NCBI RefSeq assembly: GCF_900163865.1
Contig: NZ_FUKU01000039.1
Coordinates: forward strand, 1-55,367
Length of the DNA: 55,367 nucleotides
Reading direction: 5' to 3'
Source: Sphingobacterium sp. JB170
Lineage (GTDB): Bacteria; Bacteroidota; Bacteroidia; Sphingobacteriales; Sphingobacteriaceae
The notes beneath the pieces are model-generated. The model searched no databases. It was given only the letters and a program-made list of their open reading frames with translations, and was not told the DNA's origin. Both the position numbers and the translations under genes were made by a program. How positions within the stretch are numbered: position 1 is the first letter of the stretch; every line of letters starts with the position of its first letter. Positions 1 through 9,716 of this stretch are shown here, one piece after another.

Positions 1-80
1 CAAATAATAGAACCTAAATCCAACTATTCAGACTACCTTAATCCTGCTGTTCAAAACCGTCCCTCCCTCGCGGAGTGGTG

Positions 81-113
81 CAAAGGTAACAAAACGTAAA
101 CCCTATTTCCAAA
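81..113 (-). promoter_or_regulatory. Bacteroidota-type promoter reading out of the left edge
   Basis: On the minus strand a -7 box TACCTTTG (plus 81-88) lies 21 nt downstream of a TTTG -33 box (plus 110-113), close to the Bacteroidota sigma-70 consensus. The next ~80 nt toward the left edge contain no start codon in a convincing frame but do contain a small GC hairpin (CTCC/GGAG). The promoter therefore probably drives a gene or stable RNA beyond position 1. A 67-codon frame covering 38-241 runs across the promoter and is not believed. Confidence 0.55.
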
Positions 114-338
114 TAAAAAGCCAAACATTCTTTAACAACAAACGCAAGAACCTGAAAACCTGAACAATATTTTTCTAAAAAACATCCCAAAAATGAGAAT
201 AGCTCATCAAAACATAATAAAACATCCTTCTTTCCTATCAAATTCTATACAACTTCCATGGAGGCCCTAGCCAAAAATTCTAGAAAATAACGAGGATATC
301 CTGACGTGAAATAAAAAGAAACATTCAAAGCGTCCGCA
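114..338. other. Non-coding gap left of the sphingolipid operon
   Basis: This AT-rich stretch lies between the outward promoter and the 3' end of the GtrA-like gene. I see no convincing gene, RNA or hairpin-plus-T-run terminator. It presumably holds the 3' end of the operon transcript and upstream DNA for the outward promoter. Confidence 0.5.
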
Positions 339-749
339 TTATTTCTTAAAGACCCAATATTTTTGCAGAAAAAAATTAAACCCAAGCGACACAAGAAGCT
401 CGACTCCCAACTTTGAAATAAATGGATTTAACAAGAACACATCCACCAAAAAATAGATACCGATAGATTTTAGGGTTATACTTCCACTAACAACAATTAA
501 AAACTTCCATAATTGCCTGCCGATTGGTACCGTTTTATTCGAGAACGACCAGTAACGATTTATCGTAAAATTAACAATGGCCCCTACGGAGCCACTGACA
601 ATATTAGAACCATGAGCCGAAAACCCAAAATATTGGAGACACAGCATGAATACGGAGAAATCAACAATGCCACCCAAAAAAGCTGACAACTGCGCTTTCA
701 TAAATGAAAACAATAACTCTCGTTTAGTTTCCCTACCCGTTGACTTCAT
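339..749 (-). CDS. GtrA-like family membrane protein
   Basis: This 136-aa protein has four predicted membrane segments (roughly residues 19-38, 45-62, 80-102 and 108-128). It also carries the two hallmark GtrA/DPMS-like aromatic-basic motifs: NFTINRYWSF between helices 2 and 3, and NFFLQKYWVFKK at the C-terminus. GtrA proteins are small polytopic membrane proteins thought to help move polyprenyl-phosphate sugars or lipid-linked head groups across the inner membrane. It is the last gene of the minus-strand sphingolipid operon and overlaps the preceding CDP-alcohol transferase by 17 nt, so the two are translationally linked. A role in lipid head-group glycosylation or flipping is inferred from this position; the true substrate cannot be read from the sequence. 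Confidence 0.85.
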   Translation of the reverse strand: MKSTGRETKRELLFSFMKAQLSAFLGGIVDFSVFMLCLQYFGFSAHGSNIVSGSVGAIVNFTINRYWSFSNKTVPIGRQLWKFLIVVSGSITLKSIGIYFLVDVFLLNPFISKLGVELLVSLGFNFFLQKYWVFKK

Positions 750-1431
750 TTTTATTTTCAGATCTTACTTTCTTTTCTTCTAGGTCTCGTTGATCCCCCA
801 ATCGCAAGAGTTTTTTTGTATCCATTAAATTAATAAAGAATAAAGCAATGCAGATTAACATCACAGAGTAATTGATACTACCTGGAATAACAACCTCTAA
901 CAAGAATACAAACCCAATTATCACCCGAATTTCCGTCGGACCAAGCAAGCCCGCATCGATCGTGTAGTTGTCGGTTATTTTGTAGCGCAGTTGAGATATT
1001 ATCATTGCCCAACCATATAAAGCAACTAGAACAAATCCCGAATATTTAAAATCTTCAGGCGCATAGAACACATACCCCAGGCCAATCATTACCGTACTGA
1101 TCCAGTCCATGATAATATCAAGTGCAAAACCATACCATTTACGTGATTTATCTCTATAGTATGCAATTCTGCCATCTAACGAGTCACCAAACCACTGAAT
1201 AAAAAAACCAACAATTCCTAATAACAAAAACGGACGCGCTACATATTCGGCTAATAAGAAACTCCCTAGAATGATCAAAGAACCAACAAGGCCAATGGCT
1301 GTTAACCCATCTGAACTGATCCAAGATGGAACACGTGGGACCAGATATGAAATATACTTTTGTTCAAGTACACTTAAAATATTCGTTCTTTTCCGATCTT
1401 GGAAAAGCTTTTTATTAATTTCTTGACTCAT
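733..1431 (-). CDS. CDP-alcohol phosphatidyltransferase family protein
   Basis: This 232-aa polytopic membrane protein carries the CDP-alcohol phosphotransferase signature at residues 83-109: D83xxD86G87 ... A90 ... G101xxxD105xxxD109. The four metal-binding aspartates are all present. The Arg that normally follows Ala in DGxxAR is replaced by Tyr91. Family members swap a CDP-linked lipid or alcohol for an alcohol head group (PgsA, Pis, Pss and others). Because it follows ceramide-type genes by 7 nt and overlaps the GtrA gene, a role in making a phosphosphingolipid head group (for example inositol- or ethanolamine-phosphate) is a reasonable inference, but phosphatidylglycerol/PI-type activity is equally possible. 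The ATG start fits the short spacing. Confidence 0.85.
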   Translation of the reverse strand: MSQEINKKLFQDRKRTNILSVLEQKYISYLVPRVPSWISSDGLTAIGLVGSLIILGSFLLAEYVARPFLLLGIVGFFIQWFGDSLDGRIAYYRDKSRKWYGFALDIIMDWISTVMIGLGYVFYAPEDFKYSGFVLVALYGWAMIISQLRYKITDNYTIDAGLLGPTEIRVIIGFVFLLEVVIPGSINYSVMLICIALFFINLMDTKKLLRLGDQRDLEEKKVRSENKNEVNG

Positions 1432-1438
1432 TGAGTTC

Positions 1439-2437
1439 TTATTTTAACCAATTATTATCTTTATACCAGCGAAGACTTTCTGACAATCCAGCTTCCAAAT
1501 CGTATGCTGGATCAAACCGCAAAATTGTCTTTGCCTTGGTAATATCACAAGCCCAACTCTGCGCCGTCAACTCGCCCAACCGCTCAGGGTATAATACGGG
1601 TGTTTGCTTGGAATTCCGATACAACCAACCACAAAGTTGCGCAAGCATTTTGACCATTTTGTAGGGCAAATGTAAACGAACAAGCTTTCTCGACAGTACT
1701 TGTTTAAAAATATTTGCCATTTCATAACGTGAATACACCTTACCATCGGTTGCATTAAATGTTTCAACGTGATCAGTAGAAACCAAACACGCATTTAGCA
1801 GCAAATTCGCTAAATCCTTTACGTAAATAAAAGACAATTTTTGAGGGGCCTTCCCAATATAGGCGTCAATCCCTTTATTCATAGTATCGAAAAGAATAAA
1901 AAGATCCTTTTCTCTTGGCCCATACACAGCAGTAGGCCTAATAATCGTTATTGGTTGATCGGAAAACCGCTGACGAATCATTTCTTCTGCAGCTTGTTTA
2001 CTTTTACCGTAAATAGTAATTGGATTATAGACATTGTTTTCCGTCAACGGCATATCATCGTACTGAACCGGTCCGATGGCCGCCAAACTACTTATAAATA
2101 CAAACCGTTTTGGAGGGACAGCAATTTGAAAAGCTGCTTCGATCAAATTAGAACTTACTCGTACATTAACAGCATGCATCTGCTCGACAGTTTTAGCCTT
2201 CGTTAATGCTGCTGCATGTACGATATAAGTATAGTTTTCTTCGGCGAAAAACGAAGTTAATCCGCATATATCTTCAAAATCAAGATATACAAACTTCGCC
2301 ACGAACGGACGGATAGCATCTAACGAGCTGGAATACCTAACAGCCGCATGTATTTCATAACCCGCTTTAAAAGCCGTTTCTACGAAATGTGACCCCACAA
2401 ACCCACTTGCACCCGTTACTAAAATCTTCCCTTTCAT
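1439..2437 (-). CDS. Extended SDR (NAD-dependent epimerase/dehydratase), candidate ceramide reductase
   Basis: This 332-aa extended short-chain dehydrogenase has an N-terminal Rossmann motif TGASGFVG (residues 8-15), a VHAAA segment, an active-site serine stretch FISSLAA and the catalytic YGKSK (YxxxK). Homologues in this context are CerR-type enzymes, which reduce 3-oxo-ceramide in the bacterial ceramide pathway. It overlaps the upstream acyltransferase gene by 4 nt (ATGA) and sits two genes after serine palmitoyltransferase, which supports the CerR assignment. A sugar-nucleotide epimerase is the generic alternative, but no sugar-nucleotide genes are nearby. Family membership is clear; the ceramide-reductase function is inferred from neighbours. 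Confidence 0.8.
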   Translation of the reverse strand: MKGKILVTGASGFVGSHFVETAFKAGYEIHAAVRYSSSLDAIRPFVAKFVYLDFEDICGLTSFFAEENYTYIVHAAALTKAKTVEQMHAVNVRVSSNLIEAAFQIAVPPKRFVFISSLAAIGPVQYDDMPLTENNVYNPITIYGKSKQAAEEMIRQRFSDQPITIIRPTAVYGPREKDLFILFDTMNKGIDAYIGKAPQKLSFIYVKDLANLLLNACLVSTDHVETFNATDGKVYSRYEMANIFKQVLSRKLVRLHLPYKMVKMLAQLCGWLYRNSKQTPVLYPERLGELTAQSWACDITKAKTILRFDPAYDLEAGLSESLRWYKDNNWLK

Positions 2438-3555
2438 ATCGCTTTCTCGTACAAGCGATAGCGCTTATAAAGATCTGCGTTAATTTGTTCGATGGCATGA
2501 TTCATCATATAGTTATGTTCCAGCATCCACGAACATTCTGCACCCACAATGCCCGAAGAAAGCGAATTTTTTATAATTCGGCCGTATAAACATGCCTCAA
2601 TTCCCAGTTTACGATGACTATCGATCACCCCGAGCATTAGGACACGTAACAACTTAACTTTCTTTATACCAAATAACAGTTTAAAAATGCCAAAAGGCAA
2701 TAGTCTCCCGCGCTTTATATTTATGAGGATCTCGTTAATATTAGGGATTCCCAACGCAAAGCCAACTAGTTCGTTATCCTTTTCAGCGACGAGACAATAC
2801 TTAGGATCGACGATCATCTTCAGCTCTTTGGCTGTAAAGGCAAATTCCTCATCCGTCATTGGAACAAAACCAATGTTTTTATCCCAAGCTTTGTTGTACA
2901 CCTCCTTTATCTTTTTCGATTCGTTCTCAAAATCTTTTAAATTGATTTCGCGTAAAACTATCCCGGAACGGTTCAGACGAGCCTCCAGTTTTTCCAGAAT
3001 TAAAACAGATCGCTGACTGGCTTTACTTTTGTTTACTAAATATGCAAGCAAGTCGACTTGACGTGCGAAGCCTGCATTTGAAATGAGATCAATATAATAT
3101 GAAGGGTTATAAGGCATCATAGCCACCGGCGGAAGATTAAAACCTTCAACTAACAACCCACACGAGTCGTTCGTAGTCAAATTTATCGGCCCCACAATTT
3201 TATTTCCACCTTTTTGTTTCACCCAATCTTGTGCCGTTTCCAATAATTTCGTCGCTACCTCTTGGTCATTTATCGACTCGAAAAAACCAAATTGTCCTTC
3301 GGAAACACTATTGAATGAGTTAAAATTTGTATTCCAAATTGCTAATATTCGACCTACAATACGTCCGTCTTTATACGCTAAAAAAGGCTGAGCCTGAGAG
3401 TGCTTATAGAATGGATGTTTAGTCGGTGATAATAGATCCTGTTGTCCTAAATAAAGCTCTGGAACATAATTTGGATCTCCCGCATACAGGTCATGTGGAA
3501 AATCAATAAACTTACTTCGTTGCTTCTTTGATTCAACAGGAACAATATCTATCAT
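2434..3555 (-). CDS. GNAT-like acyltransferase, candidate bacterial ceramide synthase
   Basis: This 373-aa protein resembles the long GNAT-fold family that includes the bacterial ceramide synthase described in Caulobacter. An N-terminal block reads LYAGDPNYVPEL, followed by an HPFYKHSQ..FLAYKDGRIVGRI segment, then KIVGPINLTTNDSCGLLVEGF and PPVAMMPYNPSYY. A second GNAT-like half spans about residues 200-370. It would N-acylate the sphingoid base or 3-keto base made by the adjacent palmitoyltransferase. It starts 2 nt after that gene ends and overlaps the SDR gene by 4 nt, so the three enzymes form one translational unit. There is no signal peptide, so it should be cytoplasmic. The family call is from memory of conserved blocks; acyl donor and exact step are inferred. 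Confidence 0.75.
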   Translation of the reverse strand: MIDIVPVESKKQRSKFIDFPHDLYAGDPNYVPELYLGQQDLLSPTKHPFYKHSQAQPFLAYKDGRIVGRILAIWNTNFNSFNSVSEGQFGFFESINDQEVATKLLETAQDWVKQKGGNKIVGPINLTTNDSCGLLVEGFNLPPVAMMPYNPSYYIDLISNAGFARQVDLLAYLVNKSKASQRSVLILEKLEARLNRSGIVLREINLKDFENESKKIKEVYNKAWDKNIGFVPMTDEEFAFTAKELKMIVDPKYCLVAEKDNELVGFALGIPNINEILINIKRGRLLPFGIFKLLFGIKKVKLLRVLMLGVIDSHRKLGIEACLYGRIIKNSLSSGIVGAECSWMLEHNYMMNHAIEQINADLYKRYRLYEKAI

Positions 3556-3557
3556 CT

Positions 3558-5106
<1,549 letters not shown>

Positions 5107-5114
5107 TACTTTTG
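5107..5114 (+). promoter_or_regulatory. -7 box of smpB promoter
   Basis: TACTTTTG matches TAnnTTTG exactly and ends 18 nt before the chosen smpB ATG. No good TTTG -33 box is seen at the expected distance. Its position overlaps a TTG codon at 5112 that would otherwise extend the smpB frame, which argues against that upstream start. Confidence 0.55.
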
Positions 5115-5132
5115 CCATTCAAAATTTACATA

Positions 5133-5588
5133 ATGGCTATCTCTAAGAATATAAATATAAAAAATAAACGCGCGTCTTTCGAATATAATTTACTCGATCG
5201 TTACGTGGCCGGCATAGGGTTACTCGGTACAGAAATTAAATCAATACGCGAAGGTAAGGCAAATATCAACGACAGCTTCTGTTCGTTTTTCGAAGATGGA
5301 TTGTATATTCGCAACATGCATATCGCAGAATATTCATTTGGCTCCTTTTACAATCATGAGGCCAAACGCGATAGAAAGCTTCTGTTAACTAAAAAAGAGC
5401 TTAAAAAACTTCACGAAAAAGGTGAAGACAAAGGTTTTACCATCGTCCCTCTTCGCATATTTATTAGCGATCGTGGTTTTGCAAAGGTCGAAATTGCCCT
5501 AGCACAGGGTAAAAAAGACTTTGACAAACGAGAAACATTAAAAGAAAAAGAAAATAAACGAGAAATGGACCGTGCATTGAAGCGCTAA
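5133..5588 (+). CDS. smpB: SsrA-binding protein SmpB
   Basis: This 151-aa protein is the tmRNA partner in trans-translation, delivering tmRNA to stalled ribosomes. Family landmarks are all present: an N-terminal [16 protein letters not shown]..., the [22 protein letters not shown] core of the beta-barrel, [23 protein letters not shown], and a lysine-rich C-terminal tail ([25 protein letters not shown]) that occupies the mRNA channel. The ATG at 5133 follows a -7 promoter box by 18 nt and gives the standard length. It stands alone, convergent with the AraC-family gene (1 nt between stops). No tmRNA gene is visible in the window. Confidence 0.97.
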   Translation: MAISKNINIKNKRASFEYNLLDRYVAGIGLLGTEIKSIREGKANINDSFCSFFEDGLYIRNMHIAEYSFGSFYNHEAKRDRKLLLTKKELKKLHEKGEDKGFTIVPLRIFISDRGFAKVEIALAQGKKDFDKRETLKEKENKREMDRALKR

Positions 5589-5589
5589 T

Positions 5590-6498
5590 CTAGAAATTCC
5601 GCAGAAATTGCCCCGGTGTCCTACCTTCCCGCTGCCGAAATAAGCGAACAAAATAATTGACGTCTGAAAAACCAGCACTAAAACAGGCTTCTTTAATACT
5701 GCGAGTTTGCTTCAAAACCTTCTTGGCGAAAGTTATCCTTTCTGCAATTATAAACGCCGTCGGGCTAACACCTATTTCATTTTTAAACTTCCGTGTCAGG
5801 CTACTTTTACTCATTCCTACCTCTGCACTCAGCTTTTCAATCGATAATTTATCGCTAAGGTTATCCCTTATATATCGACAGATATAAGAAAAAAACGACC
5901 CTCCGCCAGCAGCATCATCTCGGAGTGTAAGTAGCCCCTGTAATTGCATTATTTGCACTAATAACTGTTTTAGCACCAAATCAGCTAATACTTCTTTATG
6001 TCTATCCTCACCCAGACTGATTTGCATAAGACGATTGGTCGTACGCGTAAGTTCTTCATTATTGCTAAAATGAAATTTTGCTAAATCAAACGACCAAGCC
6101 TCCCCATCACCGGTCTGCGGGTAGAATTCATTAAGATAATCGACGACCTCATTAATCTTATATGAATCAATGGCAATCGCGGCACATTGTGTCGGATCTT
6201 GAAACCTCGCTTCTGGGAAATCAATTTGCATTTTAGCATACTCGGGAAGTAATAATGTTTCTCCGGGATGGTAGTCAAACGATACCGTATCTTCCAGGTG
6301 CATGACTTTTTTTCCGCGGATCATACTGATAATAACAGGCTCACTAAACACAAGAGGAACCAACGCGCTAGGTTCAAATGTTTCATAAATATTAATCTCA
6401 AAATTCGACAGTGTAAACGCGCGCCGATTTTCCACCAAGGTTGTTAACTTTTTTTTATCAACAAAAGGAAATCGTCGTATTGAATTTTTATGTTGCAT
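5590..6498 (-). CDS. AraC-family transcriptional regulator of the aldehyde dehydrogenase operon
   Basis: This 302-aa regulator has an N-terminal AraC_N-type cupin sensor domain (about residues 20-190) with a metal- or effector-like pocket segment (FDYHPGETLLLPEYAKMQIDFPEA). Two helix-turn-helix motifs follow at the C-terminus: LSIEKLSAEVGMSKSSLTRKFK and SIKEACFSAGFSDVNYFVRLFRQREGRTPGQF, the latter being the AraC signature. It is divergently transcribed from an aldehyde dehydrogenase 173 nt away. AraC_N regulators beside an aldehyde dehydrogenase and DUF779 form a recurring arrangement in several phyla, suggesting activation by an aldehyde or its alcohol. Direct repeats in the intergenic region fit an AraC-type operator. 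Effector identity is unknown. Confidence 0.9.
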   Translation of the reverse strand: MQHKNSIRRFPFVDKKKLTTLVENRRAFTLSNFEINIYETFEPSALVPLVFSEPVIISMIRGKKVMHLEDTVSFDYHPGETLLLPEYAKMQIDFPEARFQDPTQCAAIAIDSYKINEVVDYLNEFYPQTGDGEAWSFDLAKFHFSNNEELTRTTNRLMQISLGEDRHKEVLADLVLKQLLVQIMQLQGLLTLRDDAAGGGSFFSYICRYIRDNLSDKLSIEKLSAEVGMSKSSLTRKFKNEIGVSPTAFIIAERITFAKKVLKQTRSIKEACFSAGFSDVNYFVRLFRQREGRTPGQFLRNF

Positions 6499-6579
6499 AT
6501 ATCTTTCCGGTAATAAGCACCATTGCTAATTATACTAATATACAATAATAACAATCCTTTTCCTTCTGTTCGTGGGGCG

Positions 6580-6609
6580 ATAATGCTATAATTTGACACA
6601 ATAATGCTA
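6580..6609 (+). promoter_or_regulatory. Candidate AraC-type operator, direct repeat ATAATGCTA
   Basis: ATAATGCTA occurs at 6580-6588 and again at 6601-6609, exactly 21 bp (two helical turns) apart in the same orientation. A related TGCTAAT occurs at 6524-6530. The promoter-proximal copy lies about 21 bp upstream of the -7 box, over the -33 position. This is the layout expected for an AraC-family activator binding as tandem half-sites. Assignment to the adjacent regulator is inferred. Confidence 0.5.
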
Positions 6610-6630
6610 ATGTTAAAACTGTACAACAAC

Positions 6631-6638
6631 TAAATTTG
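6631..6638 (+). promoter_or_regulatory. -7 box of the aldehyde dehydrogenase promoter
   Basis: TAAATTTG matches the Bacteroidota -7 consensus and lies 33 nt upstream of the ATG. The -33 position lacks a good TTTG and is instead occupied by a direct-repeat copy, consistent with an activator-dependent promoter. Confidence 0.5.
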
Positions 6639-6671
6639 TTTAGCTAACAAAACCATATAAAATTAAGTAAC

Positions 6672-8174
6672 ATGAGTGCATTAAAAAAACCAACGTTCAA
6701 AGAACGTTATGACAATTACATCGGAGGGAAGTTCGTCGCCCCAGTTCAAGGGAAATATTTTGACAATATTTCCCCGTTGGATGGAGCCGTATATACGCAG
6801 GCCGCACATTCAACCAAAGAAGATATTGAACTCGCCGTCAATGCGGCCGCTAGAGCATTCGAAAGCTATAGCAAAACCTCGCCAACCGAGCGCAGTATTC
6901 TACTCAATAGGATTGCAGACAGAATAGAAGAAAACCTTGAATATATCGCAACCGTTGAAACGATCGACAACGGAAAAGCCGTTCGAGAAACTTTAAATGC
7001 CGACATCCCACTGGCAATTGATCACTTTCGCTATTTCGCAAGTGTGATTCGTGCAGAGGAAGGATCAATAAATGAACTTGACCAAGACACCGTATCTATT
7101 ATCATTCATGAACCAATCGGTGTAATCGCACAAATTATTCCTTGGAACTTTCCTATTCTGATGGCTGTATGGAAAATTGCTCCTGCACTGGCTGCGGGCA
7201 ATTGTGTCGTTTTAAAACCAGCGGAGAGTACCCCGATATCGATCCTCGTATTAATGGAACTTATTGGCGACATACTCCCTGACGGGGTCATTAATATTGT
7301 TAATGGATTCGGTTCCGAACTAGGGCGGGTACTGGTAACCAACCCGAAAGTATCCAAAGCCGCCTTTACAGGATCGACAGCGACAGGACGTATGGTCATG
7401 CAATACGCCACTGAAAACATCATTCCCGTGACACTAGAGTTGGGTGGAAAATCGCCAAATATATTCTTTAATTCGGTTATGGATCACGACGATGATTTTC
7501 TGGACAAAGCCATTGAAGGAGCAGTATTATTTGCGCTTAACCAAGGGGAAATATGCACCTGTCCTTCAAGACTTTTGATTCAAGAAGATATATACGACAG
7601 CTTCATTGAAAAGGTTATCGACAGAGTTAACAAAATAAAAGTTGGCGACCCATTGGATCCAGAAACAATGATGGGTGCACAAGCCTCTAAAATACAAAAA
7701 GATAAGATTCTATCGTACATAAAATTAGGCAAAGAAGAAGGTGCTGAAGTCTTAACCGGAGGTGATGAAAACCAAGTTGGTGATGAGTTCAAGGACGGCT
7801 ACTATATAAAACCAACGCTTTTTAAGGGCAACAATAAAATGCGTATATTTCAAGAAGAAATATTCGGCCCAGTGCTAGCCGTTACGACTTTCAAAGATGA
7901 GAAAGACGCAATTGAAATCGCTAATGACACCATTTATGGTCTTGGCGCTGGCGTTTGGACCCGTGATGCACATCAACTATACCAAATCCCGCGCGCGATA
8001 CAAGCAGGACGTGTATGGGTAAATCAATATCACTCGTATCCTGCGGGAGCACCATTTGGCGGATACAAACAATCAGGCATTGGACGTGAAAACCATAAAT
8101 TAATGCTCGATTACTATCGTCAAACCAAAAATATGCTTATCTCCTACAATAAAGAAAAACTTGGGTTTTTCTAA
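6672..8174 (+). CDS. NAD-dependent aldehyde dehydrogenase (AldB/ExaC-like)
   Basis: This 500-aa aldehyde dehydrogenase oxidises aldehydes (acetaldehyde-type in this subgroup) to acids with NAD(P)+. The cofactor segment IPWNFP, the FTGSTATGR glycine motif, the general base Glu256 in [10 protein letters not shown] and the nucleophile Cys295 in [11 protein letters not shown] are all present, as is the C-terminal [16 protein letters not shown]. The double-cysteine GEICTCPSR form is typical of AldB/acetaldehyde dehydrogenases found beside DUF779. Full length for the family, cytoplasmic, no signal. It is preceded by a divergent AraC regulator and followed by DUF779 and an ene-reductase, so the cluster probably handles reactive aldehydes and enals. 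An intrinsic-terminator-like hairpin separates it from DUF779. Confidence 0.95.
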   Translation: MSALKKPTFKERYDNYIGGKFVAPVQGKYFDNISPLDGAVYTQAAHSTKEDIELAVNAAARAFESYSKTSPTERSILLNRIADRIEENLEYIATVETIDNGKAVRETLNADIPLAIDHFRYFASVIRAEEGSINELDQDTVSIIIHEPIGVIAQIIPWNFPILMAVWKIAPALAAGNCVVLKPAESTPISILVLMELIGDILPDGVINIVNGFGSELGRVLVTNPKVSKAAFTGSTATGRMVMQYATENIIPVTLELGGKSPNIFFNSVMDHDDDFLDKAIEGAVLFALNQGEICTCPSRLLIQEDIYDSFIEKVIDRVNKIKVGDPLDPETMMGAQASKIQKDKILSYIKLGKEEGAEVLTGGDENQVGDEFKDGYYIKPTLFKGNNKMRIFQEEIFGPVLAVTTFKDEKDAIEIANDTIYGLGAGVWTRDAHQLYQIPRAIQAGRVWVNQYHSYPAGAPFGGYKQSGIGRENHKLMLDYYRQTKNMLISYNKEKLGFF

Positions 8175-8195
8175 TAAACACAAACTAATGGTTCA

Positions 8196-8227
8196 ATCTG
8201 GAGTTATATGTATAGCTCCAGATTTTT
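8196..8227 (+). terminator. Terminator-like hairpin between aldehyde dehydrogenase and DUF779
   Basis: ATCTGGAGTTATA pairs with TATAGCTCCAGAT (13 pairs with one G-T, innermost ones open) and is followed by TTTTT. It starts 21 nt after the dehydrogenase stop and ends 12 nt before the DUF779 start codon, so it probably reduces expression of the downstream genes relative to the dehydrogenase. Confidence 0.75.
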
Positions 8228-8239
8228 AATTTAAACATA

Positions 8240-8614
8240 ATGTCAGAAAGATTAACCGTTACTGAAAAAGCGAAAGACTTAATCAAAGAGCTGAAGGAAA
8301 AGCATGGCGACCTACTGTTCTATCAAGCCGGAGGATGTTGCGAGGGAACGCAACCACAGTGTTTCGAAAAAGGCTCCTTCTTTCCCCGTATGAACGATGC
8401 TTTAATTGGTCACGCCGAAGGATTCGAATTTTGGGTAGATCGAGATTTATTTGAATATTGGAAAAACTCACACTTTACGCTGGATGTGCTAGATGGGTTC
8501 GGTCCTGGAGGTTTTTCCCTTGAAAGTCCTTTAGGAAAAACATTTAAAGTACACTATAGGCTGTTTACCGAAGAAGAATTAAATGACCTGCAACCCGTAA
8601 CGAGAAATTCATAA
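8240..8614 (+). CDS. DUF779 domain-containing protein
   Basis: This 124-aa cytoplasmic protein is a full-length DUF779 member. It has the cysteine-rich block AGGCCEGTQPQCF (residues 31-43), a FEFWVDRDLFEYW segment, and the glycine-rich LDVLDGFGPGGFSLESPLGKTF. DUF779 genes are strongly associated with acetaldehyde-type dehydrogenases, but no biochemical role is established that I can state; the conserved Cys cluster suggests metal or thiol chemistry. It follows the dehydrogenase after a terminator-like hairpin, and its TAA overlaps the ATG of the ene-reductase gene (TAATG), so those two are translationally coupled. Confidence 0.9.
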   Translation: MSERLTVTEKAKDLIKELKEKHGDLLFYQAGGCCEGTQPQCFEKGSFFPRMNDALIGHAEGFEFWVDRDLFEYWKNSHFTLDVLDGFGPGGFSLESPLGKTFKVHYRLFTEEELNDLQPVTRNS

Positions 8615-9708
8615 TGAGCAAACTTTTCAGTAAATTAGAATTAAATAATATAACATTAAACAACAGAATAGTCGTCTCTCCGATGTGTCAATATTCTGCG
8701 GAAGATGGTTTCGCGACTGACTGGCACCTGGTTCACCTCGGTCAATTTGCTATCGGTCGCAGTGCCGCCGTGATGCAAGAGGCAACCGCAGTTCAAGCTA
8801 TTGGTCGCATTTCATATTGGGATTTAGGTATTTGGAAAGATGAACATATCTATAAATTCCAACAAATTACATCATTTATCAAATCGCAAGGAAGCATCCC
8901 TGGGATACAGTTGGCTCATGCTGGACGCAAAGCAAGTGACAACAGACCCTGGGAAGGCCGCGGGCAATTCCCAGCAGATCATGCAAATGGATGGCAAACA
9001 GTAGCACCATCGCCAATTCCGTTTCTTGATAACCAACAGCACCCCTTAGCGCTAACCGTTCGGGAAATAGAAACGCTTGTCGAAGACTTTAAAAAAGCCG
9101 CCGAACGTGCCGTTCAAGCAGGTTATCAAATCGTCGAGATACACGCCGCGCACGGCTATCTCATTCATCAGTTCCTATCACCACTTGTCAATCAACGGGA
9201 CGATGAATATGGAGGAAGCTTCGCGAATAGAACACGCTTACTTTTAGAAATAGTGGATGCAATAAAGCCGGTGGCTTCTAATATCTCTTTGTGGGTACGG
9301 ATATCTGCTACGGATTGGGCAGAGCACGGTTGGGATCTGAAACAAAGCATCGCGTTAGCTAAAATTTTAAAGGAAAAAGGAGTAGAAATGATCGATGTAT
9401 CAACCGGTGGGGCCGTACATCATCAGAAAATCCCGTTATCCCAAGGCTATCAAGTGCCCTTTTCGCAAGAAATCAAAGCGCAAAGCCGACTTAAAACGAC
9501 CGCAGTGGGAATAATCACATCGGCAAAACAAGCCGAAGAAATACTACAATCTGAAAAATCGGACTTAGTCCTAATCGGAAGAGCGTTTCTAGACGACCCT
9601 CATTTGACATACCATTTTGCCGACCAACTTAATTACAGTCTCGACTGGGCACCTCAATATGGCCGTGCAAAAGGGACAATAAACAACGCAAAAGAAACGG
9701 AGAATTAG
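8614..9708 (+). CDS. NADH:flavin oxidoreductase, old yellow enzyme (YqjM-like)
   Basis: This 364-aa FMN-dependent ene-reductase reduces activated C=C bonds such as those of enals and enones. The thermophilic-like YqjM subclass is indicated by Cys25 and Tyr27 in SPMCQYSAEDG, the IQLAHAGRKA strand, the substrate-binding His pair in EIHAAHGYLIHQFLSPLVNQRDDEYGGSFANR, and the late SDLVLIGRAFLDDPHL phosphate-binding segment. Length is normal for the class. It is the last gene of the aldehyde dehydrogenase-DUF779 set and starts within the DUF779 stop codon. Only 8 nt separate its stop from the convergent thioesterase gene, with no hairpin between. Confidence 0.94.
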   Translation: MSKLFSKLELNNITLNNRIVVSPMCQYSAEDGFATDWHLVHLGQFAIGRSAAVMQEATAVQAIGRISYWDLGIWKDEHIYKFQQITSFIKSQGSIPGIQLAHAGRKASDNRPWEGRGQFPADHANGWQTVAPSPIPFLDNQQHPLALTVREIETLVEDFKKAAERAVQAGYQIVEIHAAHGYLIHQFLSPLVNQRDDEYGGSFANRTRLLLEIVDAIKPVASNISLWVRISATDWAEHGWDLKQSIALAKILKEKGVEMIDVSTGGAVHHQKIPLSQGYQVPFSQEIKAQSRLKTTAVGIITSAKQAEEILQSEKSDLVLIGRAFLDDPHLTYHFADQLNYSLDWAPQYGRAKGTINNAKETEN

Positions 9709-9716
9709 TGGGATAA

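Noticed and set aside
38..241. 67-codon minus-strand frame at the left edge
   Set aside because: It runs straight through the -33/-7 promoter and has no family resemblance.
5112..5132. TTG-initiated N-terminal extension of SmpB
   Set aside because: The TTG lies inside the -7 promoter box, and standard SmpB length fits the ATG at 5133.
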